Notes under the pieces: generated by a model
Seen by the model: only the letters and a program-made list of their open reading frames with translations
The model's database searches: none
Told to the model about the DNA's origin: nothing
Position numbers and translations under genes: made by a program
Shown here: one piece after another, positions 43,887 through 55,082 of the stretch
Layout: every line of letters begins with the position of its first letter
How positions within the stretch are numbered: the first letter of the stretch is position 1
Assembly: GCA_011109175.1 (NCBI GenBank)
Contig: RDEW01000005.1
Coordinates: 1,490,324 to 1,554,323, forward strand
From: Dicyema japonicum
Taxonomy: Eukaryota; Dicyemida; Rhombozoa; Dicyemidae
Reading direction: 5' to 3'
DNA length: 64,000 nucleotides

Positions 43887-46799
43887 ATGATTAAATTACC
43901 TCAAGAAACTGCAAGATTTAAACACGCTACACAGAAAATAAGATCATATGCTCATTGTGTCGAAGAATTTTTGTTCAATGCCATCAAATCAAATTCTCGA
44001 ACAATAAAGATCGATTTGAACTATATAGGATGTGTTCTCAAGATAATGTATGACGGCTGTGGTTTCACAAGACAGCAACTATCCGATATTTGCCACAGGT
44101 TCTAATTATGCCAATTCAATTTTTGTCTAATTATATATTTAAGGTCTTTCGATATTGAGACAACTGTCTGGCGCATTTTAAAGGGTTAATTTCCTGCCTA
44201 ATAGAAATTTCTAAAAACAGTGACCATAAATTCAAAATCCACTGAGCACAAAGTGGCGTATTCGCGCCAATTTAGCAAAAAATGTAACAACTCAGCTGTT
44301 ACTGTTTCTGAAACATCGTGTGTAGGCACAACGATTGTCGTTTCAGGTTTATTTTCTTCTTGTCCGACCCGCTTAAAGTCGACAAATCAAGTATTCATTA
44401 AATTTTTACTTATCTTCATTTTTTCTTACGTTTAAGGAAAAGGAATGCTTCCAAATCATCTCTGTGATAAAAAACGTTGCTTTAATTAACCCAAAAGTTA
44501 AAATATATTTTTCAAGTGCCGGAAAATCCGTCTTTTCCGTAGAATTCTCTTCCACGTGTGTAATCAAAAGAGCCGAGGATTTGCTTGGCTTGGAATACAT
44601 TTCTACATTATGCAACAAAAGTAGTGAACTGACAGCTAAGATTCATTTTTTTATTAACTCCCGATCGGCTAATTTGAAATTGTCTTCCAAAGTACCTGAA
44701 AGCAATCGATCTAAAGTTCAGTATATTTATTTGAACGGTCTTCGCATTTATTCCGTCTTTTTAATTAAGCAAATTTTGAAATCATTGAGATCAAAGTATA
44801 TTAAATCCCAAAGGACTTCACTCACAAGTTGGAAACTCTCAGACTGCTTTGTATTATTGATCACGTGTTCTATGGATCGTTATTCAATTTTCTACGGGAA
44901 ATCCGGCTGGGATGCAGAATTTTTTGATGCAAAGTCAGTTACTCAGCTCATTACGTCTATATTTAGCAAAACACCCCACGTGTTAGATTCTGAACAGCAG
45001 ATTGAACTAAATAATGATTCTTGTATGAGTGAAATATCCTCAGATATTACGCACGAGTCGGAAAGTTTAGAACCATTTGGAGAATTTCCTTTATTTCCCT
45101 CAAAATCTTCAGAAATTGTTTTTCTGAGCCTACACGGAATTCATTTAATTCGACAATAAGTAGTGAAACTGACACAGAAACACTTTTTTGCTTAAAGAAA
45201 AAAAGAAAACGTTATAAACATAAAAAGGAAGATAGTTTTAGACTAAAACCATTTGATTCGTCATTCAAACTTCATTTTTCAATGAAAATTACCTGAACGA
45301 CTGTTTTTCAGTGAATTTTTCTCACAATTTTGAAATTGAAACAGACGTTAGTGACTTTAATCCCAAAGAAGAGCAATGTTCACTTTATAGTAAAAAGAGA
45401 AATCAATCATTGTATGATTATAGTGAATTCTCAATTCGTTCTCGTTATAGTCTCAACATGTATTCAGACGGTAATTTTGACCCAAAATATAATTTGAGTG
45501 AGAGTATCAATAAATTCGAGTCTAATGACTGCTCCCTAGACAATTCATTTAATTCTTCGAATCAGAATTCTCAATTTATGTCCAATATGACGCTTTCAGA
45601 TGATTTATACGATTACACCAAAACTTCCTTTAATGAAGATTTTCCTGTTTATCAGTCAATCGACCTTACAAAGACAAATTCATCATTCAATTTCCCTAAT
45701 AAATGCCTAACAGACTACTTTACACCAAGTAAAAGACAGTCATTTGTCTCTGAGACTTTTAAAGACAAAGTACATTCATTTGGAAATTCCAGATATTCCA
45801 ACCCGAGTCAGGAAAATACGTTGTATAGCTTACAAAACAGTCGTGGTAGTGATTCATCAAAGACAGGTATATTCGACAATTTTTTTGGCTTTTGAGTTGT
45901 CCTGGTTTTGTTCTTTCTTTGGCTCAATCCTAATAAATTGTTTAAAATATGTTTAGTAAGTAAGAATATTCGTTTAAGTAGACCAACCCACCGATATTCT
46001 GTTAATTCGACAAGATGTCATTTTCAAAAACACGAGTTTTAGTCAAATTATCAGTTCATAGGTCATCGGTCTTGTAGAGTCAAAGTTAATTATTTGCCTG
46101 ATAGAGACAGCCAGAATAGTTAATTTCGTATTCAATGCTTCTAGACACTTATTTAGCTGCGATTGACCAGCACGCTGCTGATGAACGAATAAATTGGAAG
46201 AATTATACGCTGGTTGTAAAGTGATAGTTAACCTAAGACAATTTCGCAGACGGAGAATGCATAAAAACTGTAAATTTAAAAAACATGAGATTGCGGCTTT
46301 CGACTTTTGTGACCAGTTCATATCTAAAAAGATTAAATACTTCGAAAAACTTGGTAGGCTTATTTTTCAATTTGGGGTTTAAATTCCGCGTGAATGGAAC
46401 GAACTCTAACGGTTTGAGTTTTGTTAGAGTTCTCAGCGTCCCAAATTGCTTAGAAAGACGAAAAATTTTGCCCAACTTTCCAGAAGCAATTGAGGTTAGC
46501 TAATAAATTAATATTGAGGGAATTATTATGGACGTTTTAAATGTAATCATAAAATGATTTACAGCATTCCGAACAGGTAGATTTTTCACTTCACTACTTT
46601 CCTTTGAAATTAAAGGACCTCATTGGCTGTCGTTGTTTGTCAATTATTATATATAATAGTGCAGTTTGTTTTGGAGACGAAAATTACCTTTGAAGAAGCC
46701 ATACAGCTAGTGGACAAACTGAAAGAAAACAAACTGCCTTTCCAATGTGCACATGGAAGACCTAGCATAGTTCCCTTATTAAACTTAACTTGCTTTTAA
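43887..46799 (+). CDS. MLH3-like mismatch-repair / meiotic recombination protein
   Basis: MutL family; MLH3 pairs with MLH1 as a nickase in meiotic crossover and mismatch repair. The N-terminal GHKL ATPase opens with HCVEEFLFNAIKSN (ExxxN motif) and IMYDGCGF where DNGxG is expected. Then follow a weak FRGEAL site (FKGLISCL), GTTIVVSGLFSSCPTR and VQYIYLNGLRIYS. A Ser/Asn-rich linker (45.0-45.9 kb) leads to the C-terminal domain: AIDQHAADERINW (nuclease motif DQHA..E), FKFRVN and FVRVLSV, ITFEEAIQLVDKLKENKLPF and QCAHGRPSIVPL (CxHGRP zinc motif), stop at 46799. At least one 26-nt intron (about 46107-46132). Four or more single-base breaks fall in T5/A4-type runs. The C-terminal exon joins at 45.9-46.05 kb are unresolved. 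Confidence 0.85.
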
Positions 46800-47021
46800 T
46801 GATTTAAGTTCACTGTTGGTTTATTTTTTTTAAACTGATAATCGATAATACTGTGATACGTTATTTTTGGATGCTCAAAAATATTTTCTGTGTAGGTTTC
46901 TACTTCAAGTTATCTTTGAAAATTAGACACGTGGTACAAGTGTGATTGTGACCTGACTTAATTTTAGTTAGGCATTGTTGCCAGGTTAGGAAATATTCTT
47001 ACGGAATAAATTGGCTGAAAT

Positions 47022-48844
47022 ATGACTGCTGGTAATATTTTCAATGTTAATGTTTTGATCATATTTTTTGGTTTCACTCAGTCATTAATTCCTTATTTGC
47101 ACGTACACGTGTTACTTTCAAATTAGATAAAATGGGATCATTGGAATTTCACTGAGTGCCCCAGAAAATGTGACGAACCATATGGGATGGTTTACCACAC
47201 TCGCAATTGTCTCTTATGTGACGCACTTTCCAATTGCACAATAAGAAATAAGTGACCTTTATATTAAACGATTTATAGATTATGCTTTGGACCAACTACA
47301 TCGACAATAAAAATGGCATGTTACACTCCCGAATGTTCAGGGGAAGGAAATATACGTGGCAATTGGACGGATTGGACTCCATTCGATAAGTGCTCACCCA
47401 AAAATATCCGTGAAAAAATATTCCGTGATTGTGCTGAAGGGAGCATTACGATGATAAAATATTGTTTAAGTCCTTCATCAAATATAACAGTTTTGTGTTT
47501 TAAGCATTGATTAGTGTTCGACAGAGTTTATAAAACAGGAATTTCCTTGCATTGTCGGAGAATGCAAAAAAATATACGTTGAAGAGTGGAGTGAGTGGAA
47601 TGTCACGAAAACACTTGTAATAGTGCAGTTTTCTACGATATTGGGGCAATTCAAGTTTAACCAAATTTAAAAATTTCAGAATATTTATAGAACGAGGAAA
47701 TGCAGATTAGGCAATAATACACTTGTAAGATGCAGTTTTCATACAGAAATTATTGAGAGGAAGTTGTGCCACGATGTTTCTCGTTTCCCGCGATGTGTCG
47801 ATGTTCCCGAGTAATTTGTTGAGTTATTTGAGGGTTGGACAGTTGGAGTCCCTGGAGTAGTTGCATTGATGGAGACTGTAAAACTCCTTCAGCGAGATTT
47901 CGTTATAGAAACTGTATTTTGAAGAAAGAAAATTGCATTGGACGTTCTTATGATTTATCATTCTGTTTTGGGGGAATAAAATGCGAAGCAGCAAAGTTAA
48001 AAATGACAGGAGATCGGCTTGTTGCACTCAAACTCGGTTTGTGGACAGCAAGAAATCAGCACGTTGTTCACCCTGGAGATAACATGCTTCTTGACTGCAA
48101 TGTATATAACTTCAATCTTATTTTCATAACGAGGGAGATGTAGAAAAACAAAGGGATAAATTAATGTGGAAGAAAAACGGAATGCCTTTGAGATTCAAGG
48201 TCGGATTAGAGGTTGGCGGACTACATTGGTTAAACAAGAAGTTGATTTCACAGATAAGGGAATATACACTTGTGAGGTAGATTGTTGGTTAATTTTAGCT
48301 ACAAAAGACATCTTCTATGACAGAGATTTATGATGTACACGTGGTGACTGTCATTGGAAATGCTAGTTCTAAAATAATAGCAGAAATGAATTCGAATGTG
48401 ACTCTGAATTGCAATTTGGATTACTTTCGAACTCTCTTTCCCCTCATTCCTACACAATCTGGTTCCACGAGGATTTCATCGCCTTGGTAATTTGTAAATT
48501 AATCAACCCAGAACACAAAAACCGCAAATTCTGGTTCTTTAGAGATCCCTAACATAAAATATACAGCTGCTGGAAATTGGTCCTGTTATGCGGTGGAGCC
48601 TTCGACAGTCAGAAAATGGCTTATGGAAACTTACACAGTGGATGTTGTGAAGCCAAGAAATGTATTTGTTAGAGTCATCACTAAAACACGAAATGTTGCT
48701 GTAATCGTGTTTTTTATTTTATTTGTCGTATTAATGGTTACAGCAACATTTGTCGTTGGGTATATTTATTTTTGTCATTGTAGAAAAATTATGGTCATAA
48801 ATCACAGAAATGATTTGATTAGCAAATACAAAATGGACCTGTAA
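47022..48844 (+). CDS. single-pass receptor with TSP1 repeats and Ig domains
   Basis: ATG 47022 opens a signal peptide (FNVNVLIIFFGFTQSLIP). After a 24-nt intron: TSP1-like modules at 47133-47255 (KWDHWNFTECPRKC), about 47350-47475 (NWTDWTPFDKCSP), 47520-47815 (VEEWSEWNCS ... RTRKCRLG) and about 47835-47990 (SWSPWSSCIDGDC ... RYRNC). Then an Ig domain (HPGDNMLLDC ... LMWKKNG ... GIYTC), a second Ig (NVTLNC ... GNWSCYAVEP), one transmembrane helix (VIVFFILFVVLMVTATFVVG) and a short basic tail ending KYKMDL. Introns of 22, 24, 25 and 27 nt. One frame slip near 47.64 kb. Netrin receptors (UNC5) have Ig then TSP1; the order here is reversed. Extracellular ligand binding is inferred from the domains. 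Confidence 0.75.
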
Positions 48845-48974
48845 AATTCACGGATAGAAATTAATTTTTATAATTTCCTAATTTTTATTGCATTCCATTT
48901 TCACGAGTCTATGTGTCGTGTATTACAGAAAAACATCACTAACCCGGAAACGATTCCTGATTAGGCCTGCACCG

Positions 48975-50530
48975 GGACAACTTATTTGATCTCAAAGCTG
49001 GAAAACCCTCAGTCTGCTGCAGATTATCGACCGATAACCTGCATGCCAACCCTGTATAAGCTTATGACCAAATTGATGGCTAATGAGGTCAGGAGCTTTG
49101 TAGAAGCAAATAGGATTCTTTCCGAAAATCAGTTGGGTACTGTGCGAAATTGTCAGGGGACAAAAGAGAAGGCTTTGGTCAACAAGTGCCTTTCTGTGTC
49201 TCACGGAAACTCACTTTTGTCTATGTGGGTGGATGTGAAGAAGGCTTGCGATTTAGTTGATCATTCTTACCTTGTCGAGTGCCTACACAGTCTGTGTATG
49301 CCTGTGTGGTTCATCAGCTTTGTAGTGGCTGTGATGAATAGGTGGAGTATTCATCTGAACTATAATAGGCACCGGATAGGCGAGGTAAAGCTCAAGAGGG
49401 GGATCCTTCAGGGAGACAGCATGTCTCCGCTGCTCTTTGTTCTCTGTTTGGAGCCATTGAGTCGCCGCCTCAATGACCGGTTTGAGCAAATAGCAGTTCA
49501 TTGTGAGGGGGTTTGTTTCAGTACAAATTACCTTCTTTTTATCTATGACCTGAAGATATATGCTCGAATAGCCGAGGAGCTCTACTCCATGGGGGTCTGT
49601 GCCAGGGAATTCTTTGAGAGTATAGGACTAGATTTGAATTATTCAAAGTCTGCGACAACACGCAAGTATGTAGCGAGTTAGTAAGAGTCCTAGAGGAACA
49701 CGAAGGATATAAGTATCTGGTTGTTACCGAATCTCCAAAGTCCCTTATAATGCCTGAGACAAAGGACAAATTACTTAAGGAATCCGTAAAAGAGCAGCGT
49801 TGTTGTGTAAGACGTCTCTAAATGCAAGGAATTTGTTCCTAGCATTAAATGAGTATGCTGTCTCTGCTAGCTCTCACTACATAGGTGTTGTGGAGTTTGA
49901 GCCCAAAGAGTATGATGAATGGATGTTATGATCCGTGGAGTACTCAGAGAGAACCATGTCCATGTGCTGGCAGCCAATAAGGAGAGACTATATTTACCCC
50001 GTGATAAATTCGGCCGTGGACTGTGTGGAGTAGTCCAACTAAGTGAGCGTATCCTAATGCGAATGCACGACACCCTGATAGCTGGGTCAAGTGTGTCTGC
50101 TAGGAAGCACGCCATAATAACGACCGAGAAAACACGGGCAACCCACCTAGGCACTATCAGACCTTTTTTGTCTGCTAAGTATGGTGTTGATGATGGTGGG
50201 CTAGTAAATGTGAAGGCGTTGATCGAATTACAATATAATAATTTGATGGAAAAGATCAACTTAAAAAGCCTTCATGAGGTCCTCTTCAGAGCATTGGACA
50301 ACCCACATGTCGACCTTAAGTCGTCGACAATATGGCTAAAATACGGTGAAACTCATCTCGATCGGAGGCGCTGTACGTATATGCAAGACCGCAGTATCTT
50401 TTTGGGGTCGATCAACAAATACATGTCCACATTGTAAGTCAAGGAGAATGTCGGTTGATCATTTAGCCACTCGGTGCGGATCCATGCTCTGCCACGACTA
50501 TGTGTACAAAAAACTTTTAACGGAGTAGAA
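48975..50530 (+). pseudogene. RT element of R2/NeSL-like type, 5'-truncated
   Basis: Open frame 48986-49681: SAADYRPITCMPTLYKLMTK (RT1-2), LSENQLGTVRNCQGTKE, SMWVDVKKACDLVDHS, KRGILQGDSMSPLLFVLCLE and LLFIYDLKIYARIAEE, where the active site reads IYDL instead of MDDL. Frame 49919-50437: LAANKERLYLPRDKFGRGL and SLHEVLFRALDNPHVDLKSS. Near 50430-50480 is a C-terminal zinc knuckle, CPHCKSRRMSVDHLATRC. The expected nuclease domain (as at 36.0 kb) is not seen after 50530. With the catalytic Asp pair spoiled this copy is dead. Confidence 0.75.
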
Positions 50531-50829
50531 AACTTACAGCATTCAAAGGAATTAATTACGCTGTTGATGACACTTCTTTTTATATGGAAATAGTGCTTAT
50601 TGCAGAGATCCTCCATTTTATTCATTCCAAGGTGGCCTGGTTATGGAGTGCTGAGGTAATAACTTTCATCTCTTTTTCATTGTCCATGCAAATCACAAGC
50701 TTATGATTTCCATTGATTGACACATGATTGGTTGCTCGTAGTGCATGGTTGCTCACACTGCGCGCGACATGTCACTGTTTGGTTGAAATTATTGTTTTTA
50801 TATTTTGAAGGAAAACAGTAAAGGAAATA

Positions 50830-51347
50830 ATGGATATCACGAGGATTAAGAGCAACCACACAGTTATAAACTGGTCAAACTTTGTACGCGAAAGGATCTC
50901 TGATTTCTTAAACTCAAAAGATAAGATTAGAAAACATAAAACATCTGTAGAAATCGACGAGAGCCTAATGTGAGGGAGAAAGAAAAATCACCAGGGAAGG
51001 ATGCTGATAGGTGATCTCATTAATGGCGAAAACTCTTGAAGAGATAACTTTAGAGAGAGGTTTGACTCTCAAAGAGATAACCTAGGGTCTTCGGTATGAT
51101 CCAACATGTAACCAGAAGGACAAGACTCTTTTATGTATTAAATAAAAAGAGGAAAACTTTACTACCTATCCTTAAAGAGAATATGGATAGTGTAACGGCT
51201 ATTTATAGTGATCAATGGGCTGCTTATGCTACGTTTGCAATTCATGGCAGGGTGAACCATAGTGAAAATTTTATTGACATCAATGACAGTAATATTCACA
51301 CACGCCGAACGAGTATGGAGAGAGTGCAAATCAAGATTGTCAGTTAA
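50830..51347 (+). pseudogene. Merlin-type transposase (IS1016/IS1595-like) fragment
   Basis: MDITRIKSN...WSNFVRERISDF and HKTSVEIDESLM (first acidic motif, EIDES) before a stop. Then the open frame 51096-51347: KTLLPILKENMDSVTAIYSD, QWAAYATF, VNHSENFIDIN and HTRRTSMERVQIK. SD.W.AY and VNHS.NF are the DDE signatures of the Merlin group. To the right (51500-51590) short TACTATAAG-type repeats may be its terminal region. The middle is frame-broken. Confidence 0.65.
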
Positions 51348-51648
51348 ATTGAGGGGTGTGCCAATAGAGTTATTACAATCCCGTCTCGATTTTTTTCATT
51401 TATTTATGAATTTAAACATGACTGCCCATTTATAATTTTCATGAAGATTTTGGGAATAAGTTCTAACTATTAATGTTTGTTGTTTTATGGTCAAAAACTT
51501 ATTATTTTTATGGGGGTACTATAAGTGCTTAGGAAGTACTATAATTGTTAAGGAAACTAAAAGCGCTTAGTGGCTACTATACAACACCAATAAACATAGT
51601 TTTTTGTCTTTTGCAACACCAATCACGTTTTATACGAAATTAAAAATT

Positions 51649-52194
51649 TCATTTTTTCTCCGAAAAAGGGGGAGGCGATGTCAAGGTCGCCCTTTTTGTC
51701 CTTTTCACGTCAATCAGGTTTTTAGGATTGATTACGCATAAAGAGCCTTGTTGATTTCCATTTCCATTTCGACCGAAAAACCTCATTGCGTTAGATTTTT
51801 CTTCTGACAGTTTTATTCCTTGGAGACCGCACCAGTCTTTTACCTCTTCCATATACACATGAGTCTCTTTTCCGAAATCATACTAGATCTCTACACACCA
51901 GACACTAGCCCGTCGTCTGCGTATATAAAAGATCTTGTATTTGGTGACCTCGAAGACGAGAAACCGAAAATTCGAACATTAAATAGGGCTCAAAATTGAT
52001 CCCTGTGGAACTCCTCTCTTCAATAATATCTTATTTGAAAAATAGCTTCCGTATCTAATATAGGAGTTTCTTCCTTCTAGGTACACTTTCATCCAATTCA
52101 CTAGTTCCTTAGGGCTTCGCATCCGAGATAATTGACCGATTATAGCTCTGTGGTTAACACTGTCGGATGCTTTTGACATGTCGGGACATGACAT
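51649..52194 (-). pseudogene. non-LTR reverse transcriptase fragment
   Basis: MSKASDSVNHRAII (D.SKAFDSV block), ELVNWMKVYLEGRNSYI, LKRGVPQGSILSPI; then, in another frame near 51.93 kb, FIYADDG (YADD intact), then GIKLSEEKSNAMRF. It lacks endonuclease and C-terminus. Confidence 0.75.
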
Positions 52195-52254
52195 TCAATA
52201 TTGTCCTAGGTTACTACTAACAGTATTTTAAATATCAAGAATTAATGCCGCGTG

Positions 52255-52570
52255 GGGTCAACGTTAGTGTGGTGCTATGTTTTTACTTGAATTAAAGTTC
52301 TATTGTGTCTTCTGTTCCTCCTCTTCCCCTTTGGCTCCAAGAAGCTGAATTGTTAGCGTGCGTCATGTGGTTCACTATATCTGGTGGCGCCAGATATAAT
52401 CCTAAATTATATCCAAAAAGGACCATTAATCAACAACCATCCAGAGGAGTTGTCCTTGGACGGCACTTCTTCAAGTTCGAGCATGCAAGATTGCTGATTG
52501 AGGCCGGGATCACCTGATTTTATTCATTCTGGCTATGACGGTAGTTTTCTGGTTAATAAATTTAATTTAA
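52255..52570 (+). mobile_element. mini-LINE: leader fused to 3' end
   Basis: The leader (TGTTCCTCCTCTTCCCC, CGTCATGTGGTTCACTATATC, GGTGGCGCC) runs directly into the LINE C-terminus, giving a single 70-codon frame (52305-52517) that ends LLIEAGIT and a stop, followed by the 3' UTR and A/T tail. All endonuclease and RT sequence is gone. This is an internally deleted, non-autonomous form of the 2A LINE. Confidence 0.7.
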
Positions 52571-52571
52571 T

Positions 52572-54965
52572 GTTAATTCACTCTCCAGCAGATCATGGCA
52601 TTTCAGTCAAGACAAGCATCAGAAACATAAACATATTGAATGTGTATGTGCCACCGCCCAACTCATGACACCAAGGAATTCAGGTTCTCCCTGTCAGACA
52701 TCGACAAATCAAAAAATATGTTACTTTGTGGAGACCTAAATGCAAAGCATCCGACATGGTTCAAGAAAAACCAACAATGTCATGGGAGGAACCAATTGTT
52801 ATCGAATCTGGATGACCTGATAATATTAAACAACCTGCATTCAATACAAGGATCCCTACAGAGCGAATGACAGGGCATCGTCCCCCGATCTCACTCTTGC
52901 CTCACCAAACATCGCAACATTAACAAAATGGACAGTACTATACGAGACCAGCAGTGACCATAATCCCGTTATGATTACGTTTGAAGGAAGAGTGTCAATT
53001 GTAAAGAAACCTGTTTTATTTACCGACTACAAAAATGTCGACTGGGAAAAGTTCTCAAATTTTGTCGACTATTATTTACTTGACTTTCATTTATCCAATT
53101 TCAACATCGATAAAGCACTACACTATTTTAATAGAGTGGTACGCGAGGGAATGAAAATTTGTATTAAAAGAAGGCCACTGACTCAAGAAAGATGTTTTCT
53201 ACCAGAGCCGATCCACTCATGAAAGAAATTACCTAAAAAGCCTCCAAAAACAATCCTGGGAAACAAAATTGAGAATTCGTACATTAGAAAGAGAGATCAG
53301 GAACAATGCAAAGAAAAAACAAGAGAAAGTTTGGAAAAACCTCATGTCCAATCTAAACAAGCAGAACTCCCTTACAAAAATGTGGAAAACACTTAGAAGC
53401 TTTATTAACGCTGACAACCCTGCCGCACGTGAAGAAATGGAAAACAAGATCTTCCTAAACAAACTTGTGAAGTACTACTCCACGAGTTTCATCCCACACA
53501 AGAAATTCGAAGGTCCATCCATCCTAGTCCTCAAACCTAAAATAGCCACCTCCCCAATTATCCTCTCTGTGGAGAACGTGCTGAAGTGGTTAAGAGTCAA
53601 AAGTCGACTTATTCCTGCGGTCCGGACGGAATCCTGCAATAGTTCTGAAAAACATAGGCCCCAATGCTATCATGGCCCTCACAAAAATCTTCAACTTTTC
53701 AATCAACAAAAATTGTATTCCTTCCATATGGAGGCTATCAAACATGCGACCAATTCTGAAACCCGGAAGACCAAAGAGATCATTAGCCTTATAACAGACC
53801 AATATCTCTCCTATGTGTTACATCAAAAATTTTGGAAATAGTGATTCTTGAACTAATTATACCTTCCTGATGCACCATTTTCAACACGGATTCAGAAAAG
53901 GGCACTTCACAGAAACCGCATCTTACATGCCTTACAAATTTCATCAAGGATGGACTAAAGCGCAAACCTCGTCAGAAGTCTTTGTTATGCTCCATCGATA
54001 TAGAAAAGCTTTCGGCACTGTCCCAAGAAAGCTTTTGATAAGGAAGATCTTTACGTCAAAAATCCCAAACAACCTGAAAATCTGGATTGCTAATTTTTTA
54101 AATGGAAGAAAGAAGAGTAACTGCTGGTAAAACTAGGTCAGTGACCAAGTTCCTTCCAAATGGGGTCCCTCAAGGATCTCCACTTTCACCACACCTATTC
54201 AACTTATTTTTAAATGATATGCCCCCTACCAGTGACGATACTCTGGTTCTGACATATGCGAATGATATAATCGTCAAAGACCAGTGCGTTAATACTGCAG
54301 TTTACCGGATACAAGCTTCATTGGACGATCTGAACTGTTGGCTCGTTAAGAACATTCTACATACAAGTCCCGAAAAGTCTTATACAACAATTTTCACAAC
54401 AAACAGAGGATTGACAAACTCCGCTCCATGTGTAGCCATAAATGGAAACTCAATCTCCACGACCAACTCGGTCAAGATACTGGGCGTAACTTACGACCCA
54501 CTCTTGACCTTCAGCAAACACATCGACAACGTCATCTCTTCGGCACAACAAAAGCTAAATTTTGCTAAAACACTCCTTGGACAATATAATGGGTGTTTCA
54601 ACTCAAATTTGGACTCGCTCTACGTGCAGTATATTCAACCGTCTCTAACTTACGGGTGTGCTGCATGGGGAACCAACCTATCAAACAGGAATATAGAAAA
54701 AATCAATACCTTCAAAAAAAATGGCCAGTAAGGCTGTGCAAAGTTTTCGGTAACCTCTAAACCCTACATTTTGAGGAATTAGTGAAAAACCGGAGCCTTA
54801 CTACCCCCTAAAAAGTTAGAAACCCCGCCCAATCCGGAAATGCGTTGGAACCCGGAAGAACACAGAGCTAGAATGAGATGGCTACTCGAGGCGGCCGGAA
54901 TCACCTGACGGCTATGTAGTTATTTAATTTGTCGGTGATTTTTGGTTTTCAATAATAATAATATT
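52572..54965 (+). pseudogene. LINE (2A family), 5'-truncated, decayed
   Basis: Starts within the endonuclease (SPADHGISVK, NVYVPPPNS, LCGDLNAKHPTWF, SSDHNPVMITFEG). RT: FQHGFRKGHFTETA, FLPNGVPQGSPLSPHLFNLF (near 54.15 kb) and LTYANDIIV, where YADD has become YAND. Then KILGVTYDPLLTFSKHID and YIQPSLTYGCAAWG, and the end RMRWLLEAAGIT plus a stop at about 54909. Tail (AAT)n. Less broken than the 4.5 kb copy but catalytically spoiled. Confidence 0.85.
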
Positions 54966-55082
54966 CTGCATTGCATATATATATAGATGCAGATATATTG
55001 ACCTCACTTTGATGCCAAGTGGTCGAAACTTTTTTTGGTTAGTTATCTTTTTTACAGATCCTGAAGTTTTATATGCAAGTCT

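Noticed and set aside
46043-46475. A minus-strand gene from two open frames of 80-92 codons
   Set aside because: The plus strand here encodes the MLH3 C-terminal domain (DQHAADE, CAHGRP context); the minus frames are shadows.
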